Assembly: GCA_946405475.1 (NCBI GenBank)
Contig: CAMJHI010000088.1
Location: 1-8,210, forward strand
DNA length: 8,210 nucleotides
Direction of reading: 5' to 3'
Source: an uncultured Clostridia bacterium
Lineage (GTDB): Bacteria; Bacillota; Clostridia; Oscillospirales; Acutalibacteraceae
The notes below the pieces were generated by a model that was given only the letters and a program-made list of their open reading frames with translations, had not been told where the DNA came from and did not search any database. Shown one piece after another: positions 1 to 6,100 of the stretch. The position numbers were made by a program, and so were the translations under genes. Within the stretch, counting starts at the first letter, position 1. Each line of letters opens with the position of its first letter.

Positions 1-354
1 GAGCAGGCCGCCGAGGATGCCGCCGTAGATCGCCAGCCCGCCGTTCCAGATCTGTACGATCTCGCCGAGGTGGTGCGAATAATACGACCAGCGGAAGATG
101 ACGTAATACATCCTTGCACCGATGATGCCCAGCAGCGTGCCGTAGATGAGCACGTCGATCATTTTGTCCAGACTCATCTTCCATTTATAGGCCATGCGGC
201 CGCCCATGAGCACGGCGAGCAGAAAGCCGAAGGCGATGATCGCGCCATACCAGCGGATGGTGACGTCGTGGCCGAACAAACTGAACTGCGCCAGAATGGA
301 GCTGACCGTGAATTCGTGATCCAGCCCCGTGAAGGTTACGATTGTGGAATCCAT
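1..354 (-). CDS. lgt: Prolipoprotein diacylglyceryl transferase, N-terminal part (cut by window edge)
   Basis: Lgt is a membrane enzyme that transfers diacylglycerol from phosphatidylglycerol to the lipobox cysteine of prolipoproteins, the first step of lipoprotein maturation. The 118 visible codons start at an ATG (354-352) and run in frame off the left edge. Seen in the protein: the family's IRWYG stretch (residues 33-37) leading into a hydrophobic segment (about 36-50), a second hydrophobic segment (about 66-86) carrying GIIGARMYYV, and the conserved IWNGGLAIYGG (102-112) at the start of a third. Many Lgt proteins have a histidine before the last GG (His103 in E. coli); here it is a tyrosine, which I believe also occurs in Gram-positive members. 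The gene begins 4 nt after the stop of the upstream M16 peptidase, whose 3' end holds the ribosome site, so it is probably the third gene of that operon and translationally coupled. Identity is firm; the C-terminal half cannot be judged. Confidence 0.95.
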   Translation of the reverse strand, partial: MDSTIVTFTGLDHEFTVSSILAQFSLFGHDVTIRWYGAIIAFGFLLAVLMGGRMAYKWKMSLDKMIDVLIYGTLLGIIGARMYYVIFRWSYYSHHLGEIVQIWNGGLAIYGGILGGLL

Positions 355-358
355 AGCG

Positions 359-1639
359 TTATTTCTCCTGTTCGATCGGATAAATGACGGACAGCGCCGC
401 GTGGTCGCCGCGCATCATGCTGTGAAGCACTTCGTTTACGTCGTCCTTGGTGATGGTGCGGAACACGTCGAGCGGGTCAAAAATACCTTCGCCGTCAAAG
501 TGCGTGTTGATGAAGGTGTTGGCGATATCGTCCACGTCGTTGAAGCTCATGATCAGCCGGCCGTAAAGCTTGCGGCGGATCACGTCAAAATCCTCCTGCG
601 AAACGCCGGCGGCCTTGATTTCGGCAATGCGGGTGCGGATGAGCTCGGCCGCCGCCTTCGGGTCTTTGGATTCGCCGCTGAAGATCGACGCGCCGTAGCC
701 GAAGCCGAAAAAGCTCTCGAAGCCGAAGCTCGTGTTGGTCAGCCCCTTTTCAAGCAGCTCGTTGTAAAGCGGCGATGTCGTACCGGCGATGATCTCCATG
801 AGGATATCCACGGCGATCTTCTGCTTCAGGGTCTGCTTGGGCAGACCGTAATTTTCTTTGTAGCCCAGCGAAAAGATCGGCGCGGCCACGCTTAAGTGTT
901 CCTCGATATAGTCCGTGCGGATGTCGTCCGGCTCGTCGGCGGGCTTGCGCTCGAACAAAAACGGCTCGGCGGGCTTGAGCATTTCGTCGCAGATCTTTTC
1001 GATCTCGTCAATATCCACGTTGCCGGAAACAGCCAGCGCCATGTTGTTCAGATTGTAGAAATTGCTGTAGCAGTCATACAAGGTCTGCGCCGTGATCTGC
1101 GCGATGGACTGCACCGTGCCGGCGATGTCGATGCGCACGGGGTGCTTGTGGTAGAGCGCGCGCAACAGGTTGAACAGCACCTCCCAGTCGGCCACGTCGC
1201 GGTACATCGTGATCTCCTGTCCGATGATGCCCTGCTCCTTGGCGACGGTCTGCTCGGTGAAATAGGGCGACTGCACAAAGTCAAGCAGGATGCGCAAAGA
1301 GGCGTTGAAATCGCCCGTGCAGCTGAACAGGTAGCAGGTGGTGTCGAACGAGGTGAAGGCGTTGGCGCTCGCGCCGGTCTTGGCGTAGCGCTCAAACGCG
1401 TCGAGGTCTTCGCTTTCAAACAGCTTGTGTTCCAGAAAATGCGCCGTGCCCTCGGGAATGTCGGCGATCTCGCCGTTTTCGGTGCGGATCTTGGTGTCGA
1501 TGGAGCCGTAATTGGTGCCGAACACGGCGTAGGCGCCGGAATAGCCGGGCTTGGGCATGACGTAGATGTTCAGCCCGGTCGGGTGAACGATGTGGTAATA
1601 TCTTTCATCGAGCAGCTCGTTGTAGATTTCAGTTCTCAT
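359..1639 (-). CDS. ymfH: M16B zinc metallopeptidase, catalytic subunit (YmfH-like)
   Basis: A 426-residue pitrilysin/insulinase-family peptidase, the usual length for a two-domain M16B subunit. It has no signal peptide, so it is probably cytoplasmic. The inverted zinc motif HFLEH is at residues 67-71 (zinc ligands His67 and His71, catalytic Glu70). The third ligand is most likely Glu142 in GIIGQEI, with the family's accompanying Glu135 seven residues earlier. The C-terminal domain lacks the Arg...Tyr substrate-binding pair: the equivalent stretch is SPLYNELLEKGLTNTSF (289-305), with Leu and Thr at the two positions. It therefore probably needs the protein encoded just upstream, which has that pair but no zinc site. 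Its ATG overlaps the end of that gene by 11 nt, behind a strong AGGAGG. In B. subtilis the homologues YmfF/YmfH lie beside ymfI, and some databases describe the family as associated with EF-P 5-aminopentanol modification. The real substrate is unknown to me. Family assignment is firm; the symbol is by resemblance. Confidence 0.9.
   Translation of the reverse strand: MRTEIYNELLDERYYHIVHPTGLNIYVMPKPGYSGAYAVFGTNYGSIDTKIRTENGEIADIPEGTAHFLEHKLFESEDLDAFERYAKTGASANAFTSFDTTCYLFSCTGDFNASLRILLDFVQSPYFTEQTVAKEQGIIGQEITMYRDVADWEVLFNLLRALYHKHPVRIDIAGTVQSIAQITAQTLYDCYSNFYNLNNMALAVSGNVDIDEIEKICDEMLKPAEPFLFERKPADEPDDIRTDYIEEHLSVAAPIFSLGYKENYGLPKQTLKQKIAVDILMEIIAGTTSPLYNELLEKGLTNTSFGFESFFGFGYGASIFSGESKDPKAAAELIRTRIAEIKAAGVSQEDFDVIRRKLYGRLIMSFNDVDDIANTFINTHFDGEGIFDPLDVFRTITKDDVNEVLHSMMRGDHAALSVIYPIEQEK
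365..369 (-). promoter_or_regulatory. Ribosome binding site for lgt inside the end of the M16 peptidase gene
   Basis: The minus strand reads AGGAG here, 10 nt before the lgt ATG. It lies within the last codons of the upstream peptidase gene, whose stop is at 361-359. This supports the chosen lgt start and suggests that ribosomes finishing the upstream gene re-initiate at lgt. Confidence 0.7.
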
Positions 1640-2930
1640 CGCTTTCTTCCTCCTCGGTGAGCGTTCCGGCGAGCATATAAATCGTGTCCTGTTCCACCAT
1701 CAGGGCGGCGGCGATGACCTGCTCGCGGGTGATCGCGCTGATGCGCGCGGCGTATTCCTCCGGCGTTTCGATCGTGCTGTCCAGCATCTGGTTCGAGTAC
1801 CAGCGGTCGATGCCCTCCGGCGTGTCGCACACGCCCCCGATCAGGTTGGTGAGCCCCTTGATCGATTCCTCCAAATTTTCGGCGGTGAAGTTGCCCTGTT
1901 TCATGTCGTTGAGCTGGTCGGTGATGGCGTCGATGGCCTTCTGCTCGTTTTCATTTTCAATGCCGCTTTGCACCATGATCAGCCCCTTGGCGGCGTTGAA
2001 CCCGGCGGAGCAGTAATAGCAAAGGCTCATTTTTTCGCGCACGTTGGTGAACAGCTTGGAATAGACCCCGCCGCCGAACATATCCGCCATCACTTTAATG
2101 GCGGCGTCGTTGTCCTCGGCATAGGTCATGCCCGCGCGGTAGCCGATGACGAGCTTGCCCTGCTTGACGGGCAGCTCTTCCCGAACGCGGTGCGTTTCGT
2201 AGGGCGTGGTGATGAATTCGGTGTGGATGTCGTTGATCTGCGAGCGGTCGACGTTGTCAAAGCGCTGCTCAAAACGGGTGCGGATCACCTCGGCGTTCAT
2301 GCTGCCCACGGCGGTGACAAAAATCACCGCGTTGGACAGCATCTCGTGCCACGCTTTTTTCAGCCGGTCGGAATCAATGGTGCGGATGTCCTCGATCTTG
2401 CCGCAGCGATCCAGCGAATACAGCTCGTTTTCGCACATGATCTCGGTGCAGCGCTTGAGCGCGTAGTAACGCTTTTCGTTCAGCTCGCTTTCGATGCGCT
2501 CGATCAGCAGCCGCTTTTCGCGCTCGATGTCCTCTTCAGCAAACGCGCCGTCGGTCAGGTTCGGTTCAAACAAAACGTCCAGCAGCAGGTCGGTCAGGTC
2601 GGAGGAAATGTTCTCACCGTCCAGCGCAAAGCGATCCTCCAGCGACGTGATGCTGAAGGTCAGCACCTGCGCTTCGCCGTTTTTGCTCACGCCCGCATTG
2701 AGCATCGCGCCGTAGAGCGACGCCAAGCGGCGGTTCATCGCGGTGAGCGTGGGGTATTTTTTGCAGGTGCGCTTGAGCAGGTACGGCAGCAGCGCCCGCG
2801 CGGCGATGTCACCGGTGAGCGGCAGGGCGAACCGCACGGAAATGACCGCGACCTTGAAATTCTGTTCGGTGTTCACGGAGCAAAACCGCAGCCCCGGAAC
2901 GGGGGAGGCGAGGGAATAAGCGTAATTCAT
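1629..2930 (-). CDS. ymfF: M16B peptidase-like protein lacking the zinc site, partner subunit (YmfF-like)
   Basis: A 433-residue M16-family protein without signal peptide or membrane segment. Where active members carry HxxEH it reads ALLPYLLKRTCKKYP (about 46-60), so no zinc can be bound there and it should not be a peptidase by itself. Its C-terminal domain keeps the substrate-binding signature YSKLFTNVREKMSLCYY (290-306), with Arg298 and Tyr305 spaced as in M16B enzymes. The neighbouring YmfH-like protein has the reverse set, so the two should form one heteromeric peptidase, as described for bacterial M16B pairs such as SPH2681/SPH2682 of Sphingomonas sp. A1. The start at 2930 is supported by AAAGGA 8 nt upstream; no better start lies nearby. 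It is the first gene of the minus-strand operon with ymfH and lgt. The Glu-rich C-terminus (residues 426-433) coincides with the next gene's ribosome site. The family call is firm; the precise role is unknown. Confidence 0.87.
   Translation of the reverse strand: MNYAYSLASPVPGLRFCSVNTEQNFKVAVISVRFALPLTGDIAARALLPYLLKRTCKKYPTLTAMNRRLASLYGAMLNAGVSKNGEAQVLTFSITSLEDRFALDGENISSDLTDLLLDVLFEPNLTDGAFAEEDIEREKRLLIERIESELNEKRYYALKRCTEIMCENELYSLDRCGKIEDIRTIDSDRLKKAWHEMLSNAVIFVTAVGSMNAEVIRTRFEQRFDNVDRSQINDIHTEFITTPYETHRVREELPVKQGKLVIGYRAGMTYAEDNDAAIKVMADMFGGGVYSKLFTNVREKMSLCYYCSAGFNAAKGLIMVQSGIENENEQKAIDAITDQLNDMKQGNFTAENLEESIKGLTNLIGGVCDTPEGIDRWYSNQMLDSTIETPEEYAARISAITREQVIAAALMVEQDTIYMLAGTLTEEEESDEN
1649..1654 (-). 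promoter_or_regulatory. Strong ribosome binding site for the ymfH-like gene within the ymfF-like coding end
   Basis: The minus strand reads AGGAGG, 9 nt before the ATG at 1639-1637. The site is embedded in the last codons of the upstream gene, where GAG GAG GAA GAA-type codons give that protein an acidic Glu-rich tail. Together with the 11-nt gene overlap it indicates coupled, probably equimolar synthesis of the two peptidase subunits. Confidence 0.75.
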
Positions 2931-2974
2931 CGAAAAAATCCTTTCCTTTCAATTGGGTACAATATAACATTTTC

Positions 2975-2983
2975 ATTATACCA
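2975..2983 (-). promoter_or_regulatory. Extended -10 promoter for the ymfF-ymfH-lgt operon
   Basis: The minus strand carries TGGTATAAT, a perfect extended -10 element (TGn plus TATAAT at 2980-2975). The hexamer 17 bp upstream (3003-2998, GTACTA) is a poor -35, which the extended -10 can compensate for. Transcription would start near 2968, about 38 nt before the ATG. A second, weaker TGn-TATATT lies at 2969-2961. No intrinsic terminator or other gene separates this site from the operon. Confidence 0.6.
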
Positions 2984-3040
2984 CATATTTCCTCATATAG
3001 TACCCATAATATAAAAAAACTATGAGTTTTCCGCAAAAAG

Positions 3041-3069
3041 TTGAAAAGCGAACAAATATTTGGTATAAT
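3041..3069 (+). promoter_or_regulatory. Sigma-A-type promoter for ligA
   Basis: TTGAAA (3041-3046) is followed after exactly 17 bp by TATAAT (3064-3069). The -10 is also preceded by TGG, making it extended. This is a near-consensus vegetative promoter; transcription should begin around 3076, giving a leader of about 28 nt. It faces away from the ymfF promoter, whose -10 has the same nine bases on the other strand. Confidence 0.8.
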
Positions 3070-3103
3070 TAACTAATATGAAACAAACCGTGAGGAGATC
3101 GTC

Positions 3104-5083
3104 ATGACCGATTTTGAAGCGAAACAAGCCAGAGTCGAAGAACTGCGGCGGCTCGTGGAATACCACAGCGACCGCTACTACAATCAGGATTCTCCCGAGA
3201 TCAGCGATTATGAATACGATATGCTCCAGCGCGAGCTCAAAGCGCTCGAGGAAAGCGACCCGCGGCTGCAAAGCGAGGATTCGCCGACCCAGCGCGTGGG
3301 CGGTCAGGCGGACGCCAAATTCACCCCCGTCGTGCACACCGTGCGCATGGAAAGCCTGCTCGACGCCTTCAGCGAAGAGGAATTGTTCGATTTTGACCGC
3401 CGCGTGCGCCAGAGCGTTTCCGACGTCGCCTACGTGGTCGAACCCAAGATCGACGGGCTGTCCGTCAGTTTGGAATACCGCAGCGGCGTGCTGGTGCGCG
3501 GCTCCACGCGCGGCGACGGCGACGTGGGCGAGGACATCACCGAAAACGTCAAAACCATCGCCTCCGTGCCGCGTGAGCTGCCGAAAGCGCTGCCTTTTAT
3601 CGAGGTGCGGGGCGAGGTCTATATGCCCCGCGCCAGCTTCAACGAGCTGGTGGCGCGGCAGGATGAGGCGGGCGAAAAGCCGTTCAAAAACCCGCGCAAC
3701 GCGGCGGCGGGCTCCCTGCGGCAAAAAGACAGCGCCGTGACCGCCAGCCGCAAGCTCGATATGTTCCTGTTCAACATTCAGCAGCTTGAGGGTGAAACGC
3801 TCACGTCGCATAAGCAGTCGCTCGACTTTTTGGCGGAACTCGGCTTTCACACCGTGCCGGGCTACTGCCGGGTGAATACCATCGAAGAAGCCATCGAACA
3901 GGTGCGCAAAATCGGCGAAAGCCGCGATTCATTGTCTTACGATATCGACGGCGCCGTCATCAAGGTCGATGATTTTGAGCAGCGCCGCGCCATGGGCAGC
4001 ACGGCCAAATTCCCGCGCTGGGCGATCGCGTTCAAATATCCGCCCGAAGAAAAGCAGACCGTTCTGCGCGATATTGAAATCGCCGTCGGCCGCACGGGCG
4101 TGCTCACCCCCACGGCGGTGTTCGACCCCATCGAGCTGGCGGGCACCACGGTCAGCCGCGCCACGCTGCACAATCAGGATTTCATCGACGAAAAAGGCGC
4201 TGCCGTGGGCGACGTCATTCTGGTGCGCAAGGCAGGGGACATCATCCCCGAGGTGCTTTCCGTGGTGAAGCACGGCGGGAACGAGCCGTTCCGCATCCCG
4301 GCCTTCTGCCCCTCCTGCGGCGCGCCCACCGTGCGCGAAGCGGAGGAAGCCGCGATCCGCTGCACCAATTCCGACTGCCCGGCGCAGCTTCGCCGCAGTC
4401 TCATCCATTTCTGCTCACGCGACGCGATGGATATTGAATTTCTGGGCGAGGCCGTGACCGACGCGCTTGTCGACGCCGGTCTGGTCAAAAGCGTGGAGGA
4501 TATCTACCGCCTGACCGAAGAGCAGCTGATCACCTTGGAGAACTTCGGCAAAAAATCGGCCGAAAACCTGCTCAACGCCATCGAAAAATCCAAACAGAAC
4601 GATTTATATAAGCTCATTTTCGGGCTGGGCATCCGCCACATCGGGCAAAAATCCGCCAAGCTGCTGTGCGACCATTTCCGCACCATGGACGCCATTGCCG
4701 CGGCTGATGCGGAACAGATCGCGGCCATCGAAGGCTTCGGTGAGATCATGGCGGAAAGCGCGGCGCAGTATTTTTCGCTGCCGCAGACCCAAACGCTCAT
4801 TGCCAATCTGAAAGAGCTCGGGCTGAACATGCGTTCCCTGCGCGAGATCGAGCGCGATATTTTCGCGGGCAAGACCTTTGTGCTCACCGGCACCTTGCCC
4901 ACCTACACCCGCGCCGAAGCGGGCGCGCTCATAGAAAAATACGGAGGAAAAGTTTCTTCCTCCGTATCGAAAAAAACCGATTATGTTCTGGCCGGTGAAG
5001 AAGCCGGCAGCAAGCTGAAAAAGGCGCGGGAGCTCGGCGTGACCGTGATCGACGAAGCCGGGTTTATCGCCATGCTGTCATAA
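3104..5083 (+). CDS. ligA: NAD-dependent DNA ligase LigA
   Basis: LigA seals nicks in duplex DNA using NAD+, joining Okazaki fragments and finishing excision repair. At 659 residues it has the normal length and every domain. The N-terminal Ia domain has the NMN-binding YHSDRYYNQD and ISDYEYD region (20-39). The adenylation domain has lysine Lys115 in KIDG (115-118), RGDGDVGEDITEN (136-148), KPFKNPRNAAAGSLRQ (192-207) and DGAVIK (282-287). The OB fold follows, then a Cys4 zinc finger (Cys402, 405, 420, 425), helix-hairpin-helix repeats (about 435-560) and a BRCT domain (about 586-659). The ATG at 3104 follows GAGGAG at 3092-3097 with a 6-nt gap and an own near-consensus promoter. It appears to be transcribed alone. 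Its last 6 nt overlap the end of the opposing rluA-family gene. Codons 611-622 use atypical GGA, GTT, TCT and GTA codons and form a hairpin read on the other strand (see terminator entry). Identity is certain. Confidence 0.99.
   Translation: MTDFEAKQARVEELRRLVEYHSDRYYNQDSPEISDYEYDMLQRELKALEESDPRLQSEDSPTQRVGGQADAKFTPVVHTVRMESLLDAFSEEELFDFDRRVRQSVSDVAYVVEPKIDGLSVSLEYRSGVLVRGSTRGDGDVGEDITENVKTIASVPRELPKALPFIEVRGEVYMPRASFNELVARQDEAGEKPFKNPRNAAAGSLRQKDSAVTASRKLDMFLFNIQQLEGETLTSHKQSLDFLAELGFHTVPGYCRVNTIEEAIEQVRKIGESRDSLSYDIDGAVIKVDDFEQRRAMGSTAKFPRWAIAFKYPPEEKQTVLRDIEIAVGRTGVLTPTAVFDPIELAGTTVSRATLHNQDFIDEKGAAVGDVILVRKAGDIIPEVLSVVKHGGNEPFRIPAFCPSCGAPTVREAEEAAIRCTNSDCPAQLRRSLIHFCSRDAMDIEFLGEAVTDALVDAGLVKSVEDIYRLTEEQLITLENFGKKSAENLLNAIEKSKQNDLYKLIFGLGIRHIGQKSAKLLCDHFRTMDAIAAADAEQIAAIEGFGEIMAESAAQYFSLPQTQTLIANLKELGLNMRSLREIERDIFAGKTFVLTGTLPTYTRAEAGALIEKYGGKVSSSVSKKTDYVLAGEEAGSKLKKARELGVTVIDEAGFIAMLS
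4931..4967 (-). terminator. Candidate intrinsic terminator for the rluA-family transcript, inside ligA
   Basis: An 11-bp perfect inverted repeat (4939-4949 with 4957-4967; arm ATACGGAGGAA) encloses a 7-nt loop. Read on the minus strand, the stem is followed by TTTTTCTAT (first T within the stem), the pattern of a Rho-independent terminator. On the plus strand the stem is followed by CG and an A-run, so it would not terminate ligA. It lies 110 nt beyond the stop codon of the minus-strand rluA-family gene, where no other hairpin with a U-tract is visible. The call rests on sequence alone; termination efficiency is not known, and the U-tract is short. Confidence 0.6.
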
Positions 5084-6040
5084 CGTTCCGTCGTAAAACG
5101 CTCGCACGAACCACACGTCCTTTGCTTCAAAGCACTGCCCGTTGAGGTAGTTGAGAAGCCCCGCGTCGGTCGTGAACGCGAACTGCAGGCGGTAGGAATA
5201 CAGGCACTGCTTTTTGTAGCCCTTTTCCTTGTTGAGCGCGTTGGTGCCGTATTTGCCGTCGCCGAGCAGCGGGTGCCCCAGAAAGGCGAAATGCGCGCGG
5301 ATCTGATGCGTGCGCCCGGTGAGCAATTCCACGCGCACCAGACTCAGCTTGTCTTTTTCGTCGAGCACCTCATACCGTGTGCGGATCTCTTTCGCGCCCG
5401 GGGCGGGGCGGGCGGTGACGGTGACCTTGTTCTTCTTTTCGTCCTTCCAAAGGTAAGCCGTCAGCGTCGCCTGCGGCTTGTCGAAGTGGCCGTGCGCCAG
5501 GCAGAGATAGGTTTTGTTCAGCTCTCTGTCCTTGATCTTCTGGTTCAGAATTCGCAGACTTTCCGCGTTTTTGGCGGCGATGACGATGCCGCCGGTGTTG
5601 CGGTCGATGCGGTTGGCAAGCGCCGGCGTAAAGGAATTTTCCTTGTCCGGGTCGTATTCGCCCTTCTCAAACAGATACCGTTCGACCCGTGCGATGAGCG
5701 TGTCGACGTATTCGTGATCGTCCGGGTGGCACAGCAGTCCGACCTTTTTGTCGAGCAGCAGGATATTCTCATCCTCATACAGGATGTCCAGTTTTTTCGA
5801 CGCGCTCATAAAATCATAGGTTTTCTGCACCGGCTCAAAGAACTCGTCGTTGATATACATCTCGATCACGTCGCCGGTCTGCAGCCTTGTTGAGATCTCG
5901 CCGCGCCTGCCGTTGACCTTGATGCGCTTGGTGCGGATGTATTTATACAGCATGCTCTGTGGCAGCCGGGGCACGGCCTTGGTCACAAATTTGTCCAGCC
6001 GCTGTCCGGCGTCGTTGCCGTTGACCGTAAAGCTTTTCAT
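5078..6040 (-). CDS. RluA-family RNA pseudouridine synthase with S4 domain
   Basis: This enzyme isomerises specific uridines in rRNA or tRNA to pseudouridine. The 320-residue protein has an N-terminal S4 RNA-binding domain (about 1-65, including RLDKFVTKAVP, SMLYKYIRTKRIKVNG and GDVIEMYI). The synthase domain follows, with motif ANRIDRNTGGIVI (142-154), in which Asp146 is the catalytic aspartate. The C-terminal signature LLTGRTHQIRAHFAFLGHPLLGDGKYG-type stretch spans 239-265. Members of this family (RluC, RluD, YlyB, YjbO and others) differ in target uridine, and I cannot tell from the sequence which one this is, so no symbol is given. The start at 6040 has GGAG 11 nt upstream, a slightly long spacing, and a good promoter behind it. 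The gene is single, divergent from uvrB and convergent with ligA, overlapping the latter by 6 nt. Family is certain; RNA target is open. Confidence 0.95.
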   Translation of the reverse strand: MKSFTVNGNDAGQRLDKFVTKAVPRLPQSMLYKYIRTKRIKVNGRRGEISTRLQTGDVIEMYINDEFFEPVQKTYDFMSASKKLDILYEDENILLLDKKVGLLCHPDDHEYVDTLIARVERYLFEKGEYDPDKENSFTPALANRIDRNTGGIVIAAKNAESLRILNQKIKDRELNKTYLCLAHGHFDKPQATLTAYLWKDEKKNKVTVTARPAPGAKEIRTRYEVLDEKDKLSLVRVELLTGRTHQIRAHFAFLGHPLLGDGKYGTNALNKEKGYKKQCLYSYRLQFAFTTDAGLLNYLNGQCFEAKDVWFVRAFYDGTL

Positions 6041-6045
6041 TCGTT

Positions 6046-6075
6046 TTCACACTCCATTCTTAATCATACCATAAT
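6046..6075 (+). promoter_or_regulatory. Probable promoter for uvrBA
   Basis: TTCACA (6046-6051) and CATAAT (6070-6075) are each one mismatch from consensus, with an 18-bp spacer. The start would be near 6082, leaving a leader of about 19 nt with the ribosome site AAGGAG at 6090-6095. The spacing and both mismatches make it weaker than the opposing promoter. It is the best placed candidate in the 60-bp gap. Confidence 0.45.
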
Positions 6076-6091
6076 CAAACTGTTTTGACAA
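6063..6091 (-). promoter_or_regulatory. Promoter for the rluA-family gene
   Basis: The minus strand reads TTGTCA (6091-6086), a 17-bp spacer, then TATGAT (6068-6063) preceded by TGG, a near-consensus extended promoter. Transcription should start near 6056, about 16 nt before the ATG. Its -10 sits almost next to the -10 proposed for uvrB on the other strand, and its -35 overlaps the start of the uvrB ribosome site. Confidence 0.65.
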
Positions 6092-6100
6092 GGAGCCGTC

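Noticed and set aside
896..3014. Long plus-strand open frames (about 254 and 348 codons) opposite the two M16 genes
   Set aside because: They are antisense to clearly conserved proteins, show the same low-complexity Val/His/Gly/Arg composition, and the second runs on through the AT-rich promoter region into nonsense.
2992..3026. CTCATA ... TATGAG inverted repeat between the ymfF and ligA promoters
   Set aside because: Arms of only 6 bp with a 23-bp spacer in AT-rich DNA are likely by chance; no protein-binding pattern is recognisable.
3020..3850. 276-codon minus-strand open frame opposite the start of ligA
   Set aside because: It covers the ligA promoter and N-terminal coding region, has no recognisable motif, and its composition is that of a codon-bias shadow.
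4991..5008. GCCGG ... CCGGC hairpin near the end of ligA
   Set aside because: The stem is only 5 bp, is not followed by a U-tract on either strand, and uses the gene's usual GC-rich codons.
6085..6090. Perfect TTGACA on the plus strand just before uvrB
   Set aside because: A -10 at proper spacing would fall inside the uvrB coding sequence (about 6108-6113, not TATAAT-like), downstream of the ATG. The hexamer is better explained by overlap with the opposite-strand -35 and the ribosome site.
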